64,000 bases of DNA from NCBI RefSeq assembly GCF_029407905.1, contig NC_073646.1, positions 18,122,001 to 18,186,000 on the forward strand, written 5' to 3'. Shown piece by piece: positions 34,401-46,400 of this stretch. Both the position numbers and the translations under genes were made by a program. The notes under the pieces were generated by a model. That model ran no database searches. It saw only the letters and a list, made by a program, of their open reading frames with translations, and was not told where the DNA came from. This DNA comes from Bubalus kerabau. Taxonomy: Eukaryota > Chordata > Mammalia > Artiodactyla > Bovidae. Each line of letters opens with the position of its first letter. Within the stretch, counting starts at the first letter, position 1.

Positions 34401-37400
34401 GGTCACAGAGTCAAAGACAAAGAAAGTGAGCCGGAAGGGAAGCACTTCTTCCACATCCTCTTCATCGTCCAGCTCCGTGGTGGACCCGCTGAGCAGCGTC
34501 CTGGATGGGACCGACCCCCTCTCCATGTTTGCGGCCTCTGCTGACCCTGCAACCCTGGCGGCTGCCATGGTAATGCTGTCAGCTGGATCGGTCCTGTGGG
34601 TGCCAGGATGGGGGTTTTCATTGAACAAGTAATGTGCAGCAGAGTCTGATGGCACTGCTGCTGAGAGGCCGGAGTAGATCCTGGAAACTACTGCCCCTGC
34701 TTTTTTTTTTTAAGCGTTTAAAAATTTTTCATTTCACTCTTTTTATGTTCTTTCCTTTGGATTTTATATAATTAATTACATGAGCAATTCACTAATTTTT
34801 CATTTAAAAAATCAAATATTATCAGTGAAGTCAACCCATCCTCACTCTGTTCTCCACTCTGGAGGTCAGCAGTATTACCAGTGTAAATGCATATCATTTA
34901 ACTTTTTGTTTGTATTTTCATAGATATTTATGACAGTAGTTTCTGAGCATTTACATACATACTCATATATAAATAATAGCCACAACAGTAATAACAGTAT
35001 CGGCTAACAGCATGGCTGGAGTTTTACAGTAAATTCCAAGTTTAGTTCCTATGCTGCTGTGTGCAAAAGGTATTATAAGCCTCATTTAAAGAGGACCACA
35101 CAGAGGAGCAAATAAGTTAAGTCACATCCAAGCTAGAATTCAAGTCCTGGCCTGACTTCACCATCACTCTTTGCTGGCATTGCATACATCTGTTTACTTT
35201 CTTTTTCTTTTTTAACATATATACATTTTTTTTTTTAACTTGACCACATGTCTTGGAGAACTTTCTATATTAGTACTTATAGAACAACTTTCTTATTTTG
35301 AATCCGGCATTGTATCATAAGGAGCAGGACATGCTTTAATTTGCCACGATGGACACGTAAACTGTGCATGTGGTGTGTGGTGGTATAGGCAGTGGTGCAT
35401 TGGTCCTTGAATGGACGTAGATCTTGGTGCCCATGCACAAGGGTTTCTATAGGGTAACTTGTTAGGAGTTTATTACTGGGTTAAGGCAATGTGTGTATAA
35501 GATTTTGATGGCTACTGCCAGATTGTTTTCCAGAAAGGGCTTACCAGTTTACACTTTCATTAGCAAAGCAGTATTTTGGAGTGTCTGTCCCCTGTATCCT
35601 TGCCAACTAGGATTATTATGAGTCATTGAAAACCTTGTTTTTTAAATCTTTGGCCACACCTTGTGGCATGCGGAACTTCCCTGACCAGGGATCGAATCTG
35701 CCCCTTCTGCCATGGAAATGTGGAGTCTTAACCCCTGGACCACCTGCAAAGTCCTAAATCTTGCCATTCTGATTGTTGAAAAATAATCTCTTTTACTTTG
35801 CCTTTCCTTCATTCTTAATGAGTTTGAGCATCTGTTGATAGGTTTGTTGGCCTTTTGTGGTGAATTAACCTGAAAATTTTTTATCATAGTAAACCTTTAG
35901 ATATATCTATTATCAGTTCAGTTTAGTTGCTCAGTCGTGTCCGACTCCTTGTGACCCATGAACTGCAGCACGCCAGGCTTCCCTGTCCTACACCAACTCC
36001 TAGAGCTTGCTCAAACTCATGTCTATCGAGTCAGGGATGCCATCCAATCATCTCATCCTCTGTGGTCCCCTTCTCCTTCTGCCTTCAATCTTTCCAAGCA
36101 TCAGGGCCTTCAAATGAGTCAATTCTTCCCATCATGTAGTCAAAGTATTGGAGTTTCAGCTTCAGCATCAGTACTTCCAATGAATATTTAGGACTGATTT
36201 CCTTTAGTATTGACTGGTTGGATCTCCTTGCAGTCCAAGGGACTCTCAAGAGTCTTCTCCAACACCACAGTTCAAAAGCATCAATTCTTCAGCGCTCAGC
36301 TTTCTTCACGGTCCAACTCTCACATCCATACATGACTACTGGAAAAACCATAGCTTTGACTATAGGGACCTTTGTTGACAAAGTAATGTCTCTGCTTTTT
36401 CATATGCTGTCTAGCTTAGTCATAGCTTTTCTTCCAAGGAGCAAGCTTTTTTTTAATTTGATGACTGCAGTCACTGTCTGTAATGATTTTGGAGCCCCCC
36501 CAAAATAAAGTCTCTCACTGTTTCCATTGTTTCCCCATCTATTTGCCATGAAGTGATGGGACCAGATGCCACTATCTTAGTTTTCCTAATGCTGAGTTTT
36601 AAGCCAACTTTTTGACTTTCCTATTTCACTTTCATCAAGAGACTGTTTAGTTCTTCTTTGCTTTCTGCCATCAGGGTGGTGTTATCTACGTGTCTGAGGT
36701 TATTGATATTTCTCCCAGCAGTCTTGATTCTAGCTAGTGCTTCATCCAGCCTGGCATTTCACATGATGTACTCTGCATATAAATTACATCAGCAGGGTGA
36801 CAATATACAGCCTTGACATACTCCTTTCCCAATTTGAAACCAGTCTGTTAGTCCATGTCCAGTTCTAACGATTGCTTCTTGACCTGCATACAGATTTCTC
36901 AAGAGGCAGATCAGGTGGTCTGGTATTCCCATCTCTTTCAGAATTTTCCACAATTTGTTGTTATCCACACATTCAAAGGCTTTGGCATAGTCAATAAAGC
37001 AAAAGTAGATGTTTTTCTGGAACTCTTGCTTTTTCAATGATTCAACAGATGTTGGCAATTTGATCTCTGGTTCCTCTGCCTTTTCTAAATCCAGCTTGAG
37101 CATTTGGACATTCACTGTTCACGTATTTTTGAAGCCTGACTTGAAGAATTTTGAGCATTACTTTGCTAGCGTGTGAGATGAGTGCAATTGTGTGGTAGTT
37201 TGAGCATTCTTTGGCATTGCCCTTCTTTGGGATTGAAATGAACACTGACCTTTTCCAGTCCTGTGGCTACCTTTGAGTTTTCCACATTTGCTGGCATATT
37301 GAGTGTAGCACTTTCACAGCATCATCTTTTAGGATGTGAAATAGCTCAACTGGAATTCTATCACCTCCACTAGCTTTGTTCACTGTGATGTTTCCTAAGG

Positions 37401-40400
37401 CCCACTTGACTTCACACTCCAGGATGTCTGGCTCTAGGTTGGTGATCACACTGTTGTGATTATCTGGGTCATGAAGATCTGTTTTGTCTAGTTTTTCTGT
37501 GTACTCTTGCCACCTCTTCTAATATCTTCTGCTTCTGTTAGGTCCATACCATTTCTGTCCTTTATTATGCCTATCTTTGCGTGAAATATTCCCTTGGTAT
37601 CTCTAATTTTCTTGAAGAGATCTCTAGTCTTTCCCATTCTATTGTTTTCCTATATTTGCATTGATCACTGAGGAAGGCTTTCTTATCTCTCTTTGCAACT
37701 CTTTGAAACTTTGCATTCAAATGGGTATATCTTTCCTTTTCTCCTTTACCTTTCCCTTCTTTTCTCAGCTATATGTAAGGCTTCCTCACAAATAAGGAGG
37801 TCTCCTCCTTGTAAGGCTCAGAGGGTGAAGTATCTGCCTGCAATGTGGGAGACCCAGGTTCGATCCCTGGGTTGGGAAGATCCCCTGGAGAAGGAAATGG
37901 CAGCCCACTCCAGTACTCTTGCCTGGAAAATCCCATGGACGGAAGAGCCTGGTAGGCTACAGTCCATGGGGTCACAAAGAGTTGGACACGACTGAGTGAG
38001 TTTACTTTCACTTTCTTTCCTCCTTGTAAGGATCTATTATATTCTACAGTAAAGGACTGTCTGCCTTCTGTTCATGCCTTTTTTTTTTTTTTTTTAACCT
38101 TGTTGAGGTATAATTGACAAATAAAATTGAAATGTATTTAAAATAGCCAATGTGATGGTTTGATACACATATACATTGTGAAAACATTCCGTACATTGAG
38201 TTAACTTGTCTATCACCTCACATATTTACCCTTTTTTTTTTTTTTTATGAGAACATTTAAGTTCTACTGTCTTAGCAAATTTCAGTTATCCAATACTGTT
38301 ATCAACTATCATCACCATGGTTACTTATACTTTTTAAGACAATTGCTGCTGAAGAGATTGTCTTGCCTTTCCTTAGGACAGCTCCAGAAAGAAACGTGAC
38401 AGGGATGATAACTCCATTGTAGGATCAGATTTTGAGCCTTGGGCCAGCAAACGAGGAGAAATCCTTGCCCGGTACACTACCACGGAAAAGCTCTCTATTG
38501 TAAGTACCAGTACACTTTTCTCCCAGTGTCTACTTCAGATGTAGTAGTCATTTCTTTTAGTTATTACGATTCTACGCCTGATTCCAGCATATAGGTTCCC
38601 AGTCCTCTGCCCCTGACCCCACCAGCAATTCTTCAGTACAGCTTAGTGTCCTGTAAATCAACTCAATTGTGATCCTGGAGAAAGCAATGGATCCCACAGG
38701 TTAGGGCTCAGTCCCACATCAGACTCCGGTCAAAAGTCCATGTTGTTACTCTGCTTCTGACCAACTAGCTCTAAGTCAGAGGTTCCCATGACCACTCTTT
38801 GGGTTCACTTATTATTAATTCCCTAATGATTCAGATGGTAAAGTATCTGTCCAGTCTCTGGGTTGGGAAGATCCCCTGGAGAAGGGAATGGCAACCCACT
38901 CCAGTTTTCTTGCCTGGAGAATTCCATGGACAGAGGAGCCTGGTTGGGCTAAAGTCCCTGGAGTTGCAAAGAGTTGGACACAACTGGGCTAAAGTCCCTG
39001 GAGTTGCAAAGAGTTGGACACAACTGAGCAACTAACACTTTGGGCTTCCCTGAAGGCTCAGTGGGTAAAGAATCTACCTGCAGTGCAGAAGATACAGGAG
39101 TGGTGGGTTTGATCCCTTGGTTGGGAAGATCCCCTGGAGGAGGGAAATGCCAACGCATTCTTGTATTCTTGCCTGAAAAATCCCATGGACAAGAAGAGCC
39201 TGGTGGGCTACTGTCCAAAGGGTCACAAAGACCCAGACACAACGACTAAGCATATAGTAATTTGTTAGAATGGCTCACAGAACTGAGAAATCGGTTGACT
39301 CACTAGATTACTGGTTTATTACTAGGAATATTAAAGGATATGACCAATAACCAGACGAGGAGAAACCTAGAGTGAGGTCCTGAAGAAAGGAGCATCTGTT
39401 CACATGGAGTTTGGGGTGCAGCATGGCAGCATGTGGATGTGTTCTGGTTCACCAATCTGGAAGCTCTCTGAACCCCATCTTTCTGGGTTTCTATGGAGGC
39501 TTCATTACATAGGAGGATTTGTTAAGTTGTTGGCCACTGGTAATTGCCCCTAGTCCCTCTCTCCTCTTGGGAAATCAGGGAGGTGGGACTGAAAGGTTGC
39601 TTCTCCTGACAAACAGCCCTCATCTTTTGGTGCTGCAATAAACCCACCTCATTAACATAACAAAAGACTCCTAGATTGTTCTCATCTAGTAAATTCCAAG
39701 GATTAGGAGTTTTGTGCCGGGTATCTAGACAAAGACTAAGCATGTATTTCTTATTATAAGTCACAGTATTCTTATTATAAATCATCTCTCTTCATAACTC
39801 ATCTGGTTATTGGTTCATATCTTTTAATATCCTTAGTAATAAACCAGTAATCTAGTGAGTCAACTGATTTCTCAGTTCTGTGAGCCGTTCTAACAAATTA
39901 GTTTTTTTTTTGCCTAGTTTCTTTTTCTTTTTGCCTAGTTTCTTTTTCAGTTGGTATGTCAGTATTAGTTGGGAAAAACATGTTGATTGGTTGCTCAAAA
40001 AATATGTTAAGAATTAGGTATCAAGCACAGTTCAGAAAAAGAATTGGAGTCACACAGTCCCATCTCAGGGGGAGCTGAGAGTTATGAGGGGTGGAGAGAG
40101 CTATCCTGAAGGTTAACTTCTTACTGTTGTTCAGAGACTCCCACTGGTGGATTTTCTGCCAGGGCCAGAAATTCACTGTTTCTTTAGATGATGGCCACTG
40201 GGTCAAGTTGTTGGCTTGTGACCGGGGCTTACCCCGTACTCTGCAAGTTGCTCAACTGGGGTAAGCAGGTTAATGCTTATGTACTTGAGGACTAGATTGT
40301 AACTTAAGCCTTCCCTAAGGCTTCATCTCTCTTCACACTGGAAAGATGCCTGCAGGCTGGTGGTCCAGGGCTGTGTGGCACCTCTGAAGTCATCAGGGAC

Positions 40401-43400
40401 CCGACTCTTTCTGTCTTGCTGCTCTGTCTTGTTCAGTGTCACCTCATGTCCAGATTGTTAGACAGTGGAAGGGGAGAAGTGGGATGCACCCTCTCACATT
40501 CAAGAACACTTCCTGAGTTCACTCAACACGTCCAGTTACATTTGTCTTGAAGGTCGTCATGGGCTGTTCACAGTGCATCCATCAGAAATTGGGTCTGTGA
40601 GCAGGGAGGAAGGGGTGAACTCAGCAGCTAGGAAGGTTCAAGTCCCTTCTTCCAGAGTCTGTACTTGTTAAAAAGAATGGTGGCAGAATTGCTGGTCTAT
40701 TTAAAATTTTTTCTTACTGTTTTCTGATTGCATTGAGTTAATGTAGAGCTGTGATTCTTAACCAGGTGACATGTGGCAATGTCTGGAGACATTTTGGTTG
40801 TCATAGCCATGGCGTGCTACTGGTATCTATGTGGAGAAAACAGAGATCATGCTAAACATCCTGCAGTGCGCAGGACAGCCCCCCACAACAGTTTTCCACC
40901 CCTTAGCGTCAGTATTGCCAAGGTTATGAAACCTTGATTTATTAGAGTGCGCTGAAGGCTGTCACATGCCACCATCGTTCTCAAAATCTTGCTCTTTGTT
41001 GTCTCGCTTTGAGAGTCTCGAATTGACTAGAAATTTGAATCTCTAGTAGTTTCTAGTGAGCAGTATTTTCTTCCTTTGAATGAATATTTCTGTTTTTCAT
41101 TTGGATAAGTAAATGGCTTTATCACAAAATGATGACTCCTGTGGAATAATTGGGTTTTTGTTTGTTTTTTTTTTGCCTCTGCAGAATCTTTTTATGGGAT
41201 CTGAAAAAGGTGAGTTTTTGTTGTTGTTACTGTTTTGGTGGAGAATTCTCCCATTACCTTTGAAATAGCTTTCCAAAGAAAAAAAGTTTGTAGTATCCAA
41301 TCCTGATGTTTAATTCAGTTCAAGCTATTATTTCCTAGATTATATATAAAACAGTAGAATTGAAATACATACTTAGATGATGAATGAAAGAAAAAAAGAC
41401 CAAAGAGGCTACTACTAGGAGTAAAACAGAAACCTTGATTTTGGGGTTACAGAGCAGTAGTCACCCCTCTTGTATGCCTCCTCACTGGCTGGGGAATGGT
41501 TGAAATTCTCCTTTTTAGAGATTCTTTCCTTTGCTTTACATCTTTATCCCTTTTGAAAACACAGATCCACCAATAAGGGGAATCACACATTCAGTTTTAT
41601 CAGCCACTGGTCCCTAAACACAGCAGTTCTCAATTTATTCTGCCAGGAGACATTGTCTGGACCAGAGCATCTCATACTAGGTTTGCAGCAGGGTCGTCTG
41701 GGGATAAATATATATTTAAATATATATATATATTTATATAATGTATAATTATATATATAAATATATATTTATATTTCACGCAAATATAGACCACTGGGTC
41801 CTACTCTGCTTATCAAAGTAATCTTGCAGAATGGATCCCAGGAATTCCATTTCTGAAGCTCCTGGGTGATTCTGAAGCCATTGACTTAGCTTCTATATCA
41901 CTGGGGCGCAGAGGAGCACAGGCGTGCTGTATTGCAAATTGCTGGTATGGCAGCTACAACTCTGTGTGTTCTCTGCAGATTGAAACAGCACATTAGAAAT
42001 CAAGAGAGTGGGGGCACCTTTGTTATAGGTGTAACTTTGACCCCAAACCATTAAAAAAGTAAATCATAGCATTGCGTATCTACCAGTTTGGAGAGCTCAA
42101 AAAGTGACCATATCACTAGCTGGTGAGAATGTAGAGCAACAGGAACCGTCCTGTGGTGCTGCTGGGAGTATAAAATGGCACAACCACTGTGTAAAGCACT
42201 TTCGTATTATCTGTTAAAATTGAAGATGGCCCAGCCTTTTTCCTTAGCAGTTCCACTATTAGAATATACCCTAGATCAGAAAGTGGCAAACTGTATCCTC
42301 AAGGCCAAATCTGGCCCAAATCTGGTTTAATTTTGTAAATTATGTTTTATTGGAACAAAGCCATGCCAGTTTGTGTGCACACTGTCTGTGGCTGCTTTTG
42401 TACTCTCATGTCATAGTTGAGAAGTTGGGGCAGAGACTGTATGGCTCACAAAACCTAAAATACTTATATATGGCCTTCTAGAGAATGCATTTTTTCAACT
42501 CTGCCCAAGTCCATGTTTCTTCAAGTGTGGTCAGTGATATCACCCGGGAGCTCATTAGATATGCAGAGTCACAGGCCCTGCTGGACCTACTAAAAATCAG
42601 AACCTGCATGTTAACACATTCTTAAGTGATGATTGTAAAAGTTTGAGCCGCACTGCCCTGAGGAAATGCATGCATATAGGAACCAGGAGACATGCACAGA
42701 AATGTTCTTAGCAGTGTTGTTCACAGTAGCCCCAAACAGGATACAATCCAAACATCCGTTGATGGTAAAATAAGAAATAATTTGTGATGTATTCACATCA
42801 TGGAAAATACTAAGCAGCAATGAAAATGAGTTAGCTGCAGTTTTGTGCAACGACGTGGGTAAACTTCATGAACTAAAGTTAGCGGTGAGTGAAAGAAGCA
42901 AGAAAATATACTATCTGGGTGGTGGCTGCAAAGGTTTTATGTTGTTATTGTTCAGTCACTAAGTTGTGTCCAGCTCTTTGCGACCCTATGAGCTGCAGCA
43001 CGCTAGGCTTAATCTGTCCTTTGCTATCTCCTGGACTTTGCTCAAACTCATGTCCACTGAGTTAGTGATGCCATGCAACAGTCTCATCTTCTCTCGCCCT
43101 CTTCTCCTCTTACCCTCAATCTCTCCCAGTATCAAGATCATTTCCAGTGAGTCAGTTCTTTGCATCAGGTGGCCAAAGTATTGGAGCTTCAGCTTCAGCA
43201 TCAGTCCTCCTAATGAAGGGTTGATTTCCTTTAGGACTGACTGGTTTGAACTCCTTGCTGTCCAAGGGACTCTTAACAAAGGGTGTATAATGGTCTGCTA
43301 AAATGTACATATATGCACGTTCTGTGATATATTTCAAAATGAATGGGAAAGTAGAAACCAGGTCAAAAAATCAAATTATTTGGAATCTTAGTAGTTGTTA

Positions 43401-46400
43401 GTAATTGAATAATTGTACCATGCTCTCAGCTGATCCCAGCAAATCTGTGCTTTAACACCAGAGCTACGAAACCAGTGCCTTAAAAGAGTAAACTTTAGTT
43501 CCTGAGAGTGAGTTCAGTAGGCAGGAGCAAGCAGGCCTCTGGTCTAGAACAGAAACCCCCTTAAGATGGAGAAAGGGTTCTGAAATAGAAGGCTCCGGAG
43601 GACAACAGGCTGCTGGGCAGAGAGCCCTGCCCTGTGACTGGCTTATGGCCTGGGGTCCTTTCCTTCTCCTCCCTTGAGTCCCTGCTGATGAGAATCGTTG
43701 TGTTGATGGACGAGGGAAGGCGGCTCACAAGTCCTGTTTGCTTGAAGAGAGGGCTTTGAAGCCCTAGTGTTTCCACTTCTGGACAGTGGGATTGTTGTTC
43801 TGTTAGTTGTTAGTACAACAATTCTACACTGTGAGTAAAGCCTGAGAGGGCCTTTTGTTTGAGGAAAACAACTAAATGATGGATTCTTGGCATCCTTATC
43901 TGGACTGCCTTTCTTTAGGAATAAACAAATGATTTAGTGAAAAGTTTGTAAATATCAAATGTCATGGAACCCTTTTGAGGTTGGCCCGCTGCGTTCCCAC
44001 GAACAGCTCCTAGGCAGAAATGTTTCTAATGAAACTTGGGTTTCGTAAGGATATTGCTTTCAAAATCTCAAGGAGTTGTTTGTAATAAAATTGTTCCCCA
44101 GCCTCTTTATTCATGATGAAGCGTAGAGTGACCAATGCATTCTTTTGAGGGTATTGGTGACAGAGGAAAGCCACCTGTGTGACATAAATCTGTTCTGTCT
44201 AGGCAAAGCTGGGACCGCCACATCTGCAATGTCAGAGAAGGTTCGGACCAGGTTGGAGGAGCTGGATGACTTTGAGGAGGTGAGCGAGTCATTTGCTGAA
44301 TCCCAGGAGCAGTGATGCTGCCGGTGCTTCTGCCAAGCGAAGTCAGTCTTGGTGGCTGCTCTCTGATTAATCCTCAAGCTGCGCATTGTGTTCAGGCCTC
44401 CTGAGGCACTAACCAATCTGGGGAAAGATGCCAGCGGTGTGGTTGGCTGAGCTTTCAGGAGTCTGCCTCGGGCTGGTTTTCCGAAGGCGTCCTCCTCACT
44501 GTGATACTTGAGCAAACCCGGGGCGTCTGGGGACAGAGGTTAACTGGGGAAGCCGACTGGAACCATCTCCTGGGAAGCCGCCCTGCGTAGTGTGGCCTGG
44601 TCATGCCTGCTGCAGAGGCTGCTCGTAGCTGCTCTGCTGCTGGAATCTTTCATTAGCCTGCCGTGCTTTTAAAGAGCACGACTCCTTTGCCAACTCATAA
44701 AAATTAGTAAATTTAACGTATGAATCTAGATTTCTGGATTCTCTTAAATTCCACCTAACTGTGGGCTCACAGTCTCATGTTTGACGTGGATTGCGTAGTT
44801 CTCCCTGGCAAAGTTCACTCATAAACATTACTAGCCTGGTTCCTGGGGAGGGGTGAGACTGGTAGGTAAGAGGGGAAACTCTGGAGCCAGACCTTGGGTT
44901 TGAATCCTGGCTCTACTATTTGGTAATTCTGTAATTTGGGACAAGGTGCTTAAGAACTTGAGCTCTGTGCCTCAGTTTACTAATCTGTAAGGTGGAGGTG
45001 CTACCTAGTATCTGCCTCTTAGAGTGAATACAGAGGATTGCATGAGTTAATGCATGTGAAGTGCTTAGACCAGCACCTAGCACATTCTACATGCTTTGCA
45101 AGTGTTAGCTGATGTCACTACCATTCTGAGTATAGAGGCCTTAGCTTGACTGCTTATTAACAGGGTAGCCTCGGGCATTCATCTTACTGTTCTCATTTCC
45201 TCATCTGTAAAATAGAGATAATACAGTTGTGTGGGCTGAATGGGAATGCCTTGAAATTGCAAAGGTCCATGTAATAGCTGCTTCCCTGGTGGCTCAGATG
45301 GTAAAGCGTCTGCCTGCAATGCAAGAGACCTGGGTTCAATCCCTAGGTTGGGAAGATCTCCTGGAGAAGGCTATGGCCACCCACTCCAGTATTCTTGCAT
45401 GGAAAATCCCATGGACAGAGGAACCTGATAGGTTACAGTCCATGGGGTCGCAAAGAGGTGGACACGACTGAGCAACTTCACTTTCACTTTTTCTTTCCAT
45501 GTAATAGCAGTTGCCATTGCTCTGTTCTACATTTTGCCTCTGGTTTCTGGGTCCTTCTAGCCCTGAGACCAGAGTTGTTAGCTGCTCAGCAGAGTCTCAT
45601 AGTCCAATATTTTATTTCTCAATTCAGTAATGACGTTTTGAATTAGGGTGCCGGAGAGCCCAGTCTGCATGTCACCAGCCAACCTTGGCTGGTAGGGAAA
45701 TGCCAAGGGTTTTATCAAAGCTCTGTTGTCTGTTGAGTAACTGAAACTCACTTGAACTGGTTTATGTGGAAAATAAGGACTGTATTGAAGGGTACACTGA
45801 ATGCAAGGGCACACAGGCCTGGAGGCGGGAACTGAAAAACCGCCCGGAACCCCGGCAGCTGTCTGCTGTCTCTCTTGGTTCTGTGTAGCCTCCAGACTTT
45901 TCCTAGTTCTCCTTTTTTTGTGTTTTGTTTTTGTCTTTGTTTTTCTGCAGACTGGTTACCTGGCTTCTCCCTGCTCATAGCAGCAGATGGCATGGCTTCC
46001 AGGTTAACATGGCATATTTGTCAGGACAAGGCAAGGTTGAAAACAAATGAACTCCAGTGTCTCAGTGGCTTAATATAACAAAGGTTTATTTCTTCTCACA
46101 TTACTCATCCAATGTAGGTGACAGGCATACCACCATCTCATGGTGCTGCCATCTCAACAGATGGTTCCAGGGTTGTCAACCGCAGAGCTGGAGATGGGGT
46201 CACTTCTCACTGCCTCAGCCCAGAAGGGACATGTGCAGCTCTGTTCACCACCCGTTTGTCCAAACTAGTCATGTGGCTCCTCCTACACCAAAGGGGCAGG
46301 GAGAATCCTGTCTCTCTGTTCAAGTGACCAGTTGGGATCAGTTCACATTTCCTGAGCCTCCTACTTGTATTTCTTTAATAAAGAGTTGTTCCACCAATCC

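Larger units (their letters stand above)
38690..39850. repeat. Old LTR-like interspersed repeat, copy 3, split by two SINEs
   Basis: GACCAACTAGCTCTAAGTCA and GGTTCCCATGACCACTCTT lie before the SINEs; TTGTTAGAATGGCTCACAGA and GGGTTTCTATGGAGGCTTCA after. It ends in a TTCTTATTATAAATCA block. Confidence 0.5.

Noticed and set aside
44111..44515. Minus-strand ORF opposite VPS35L exon 6
   Set aside because: Shadow of the exon and its flanks; the + strand has matching splice sites and a known protein.
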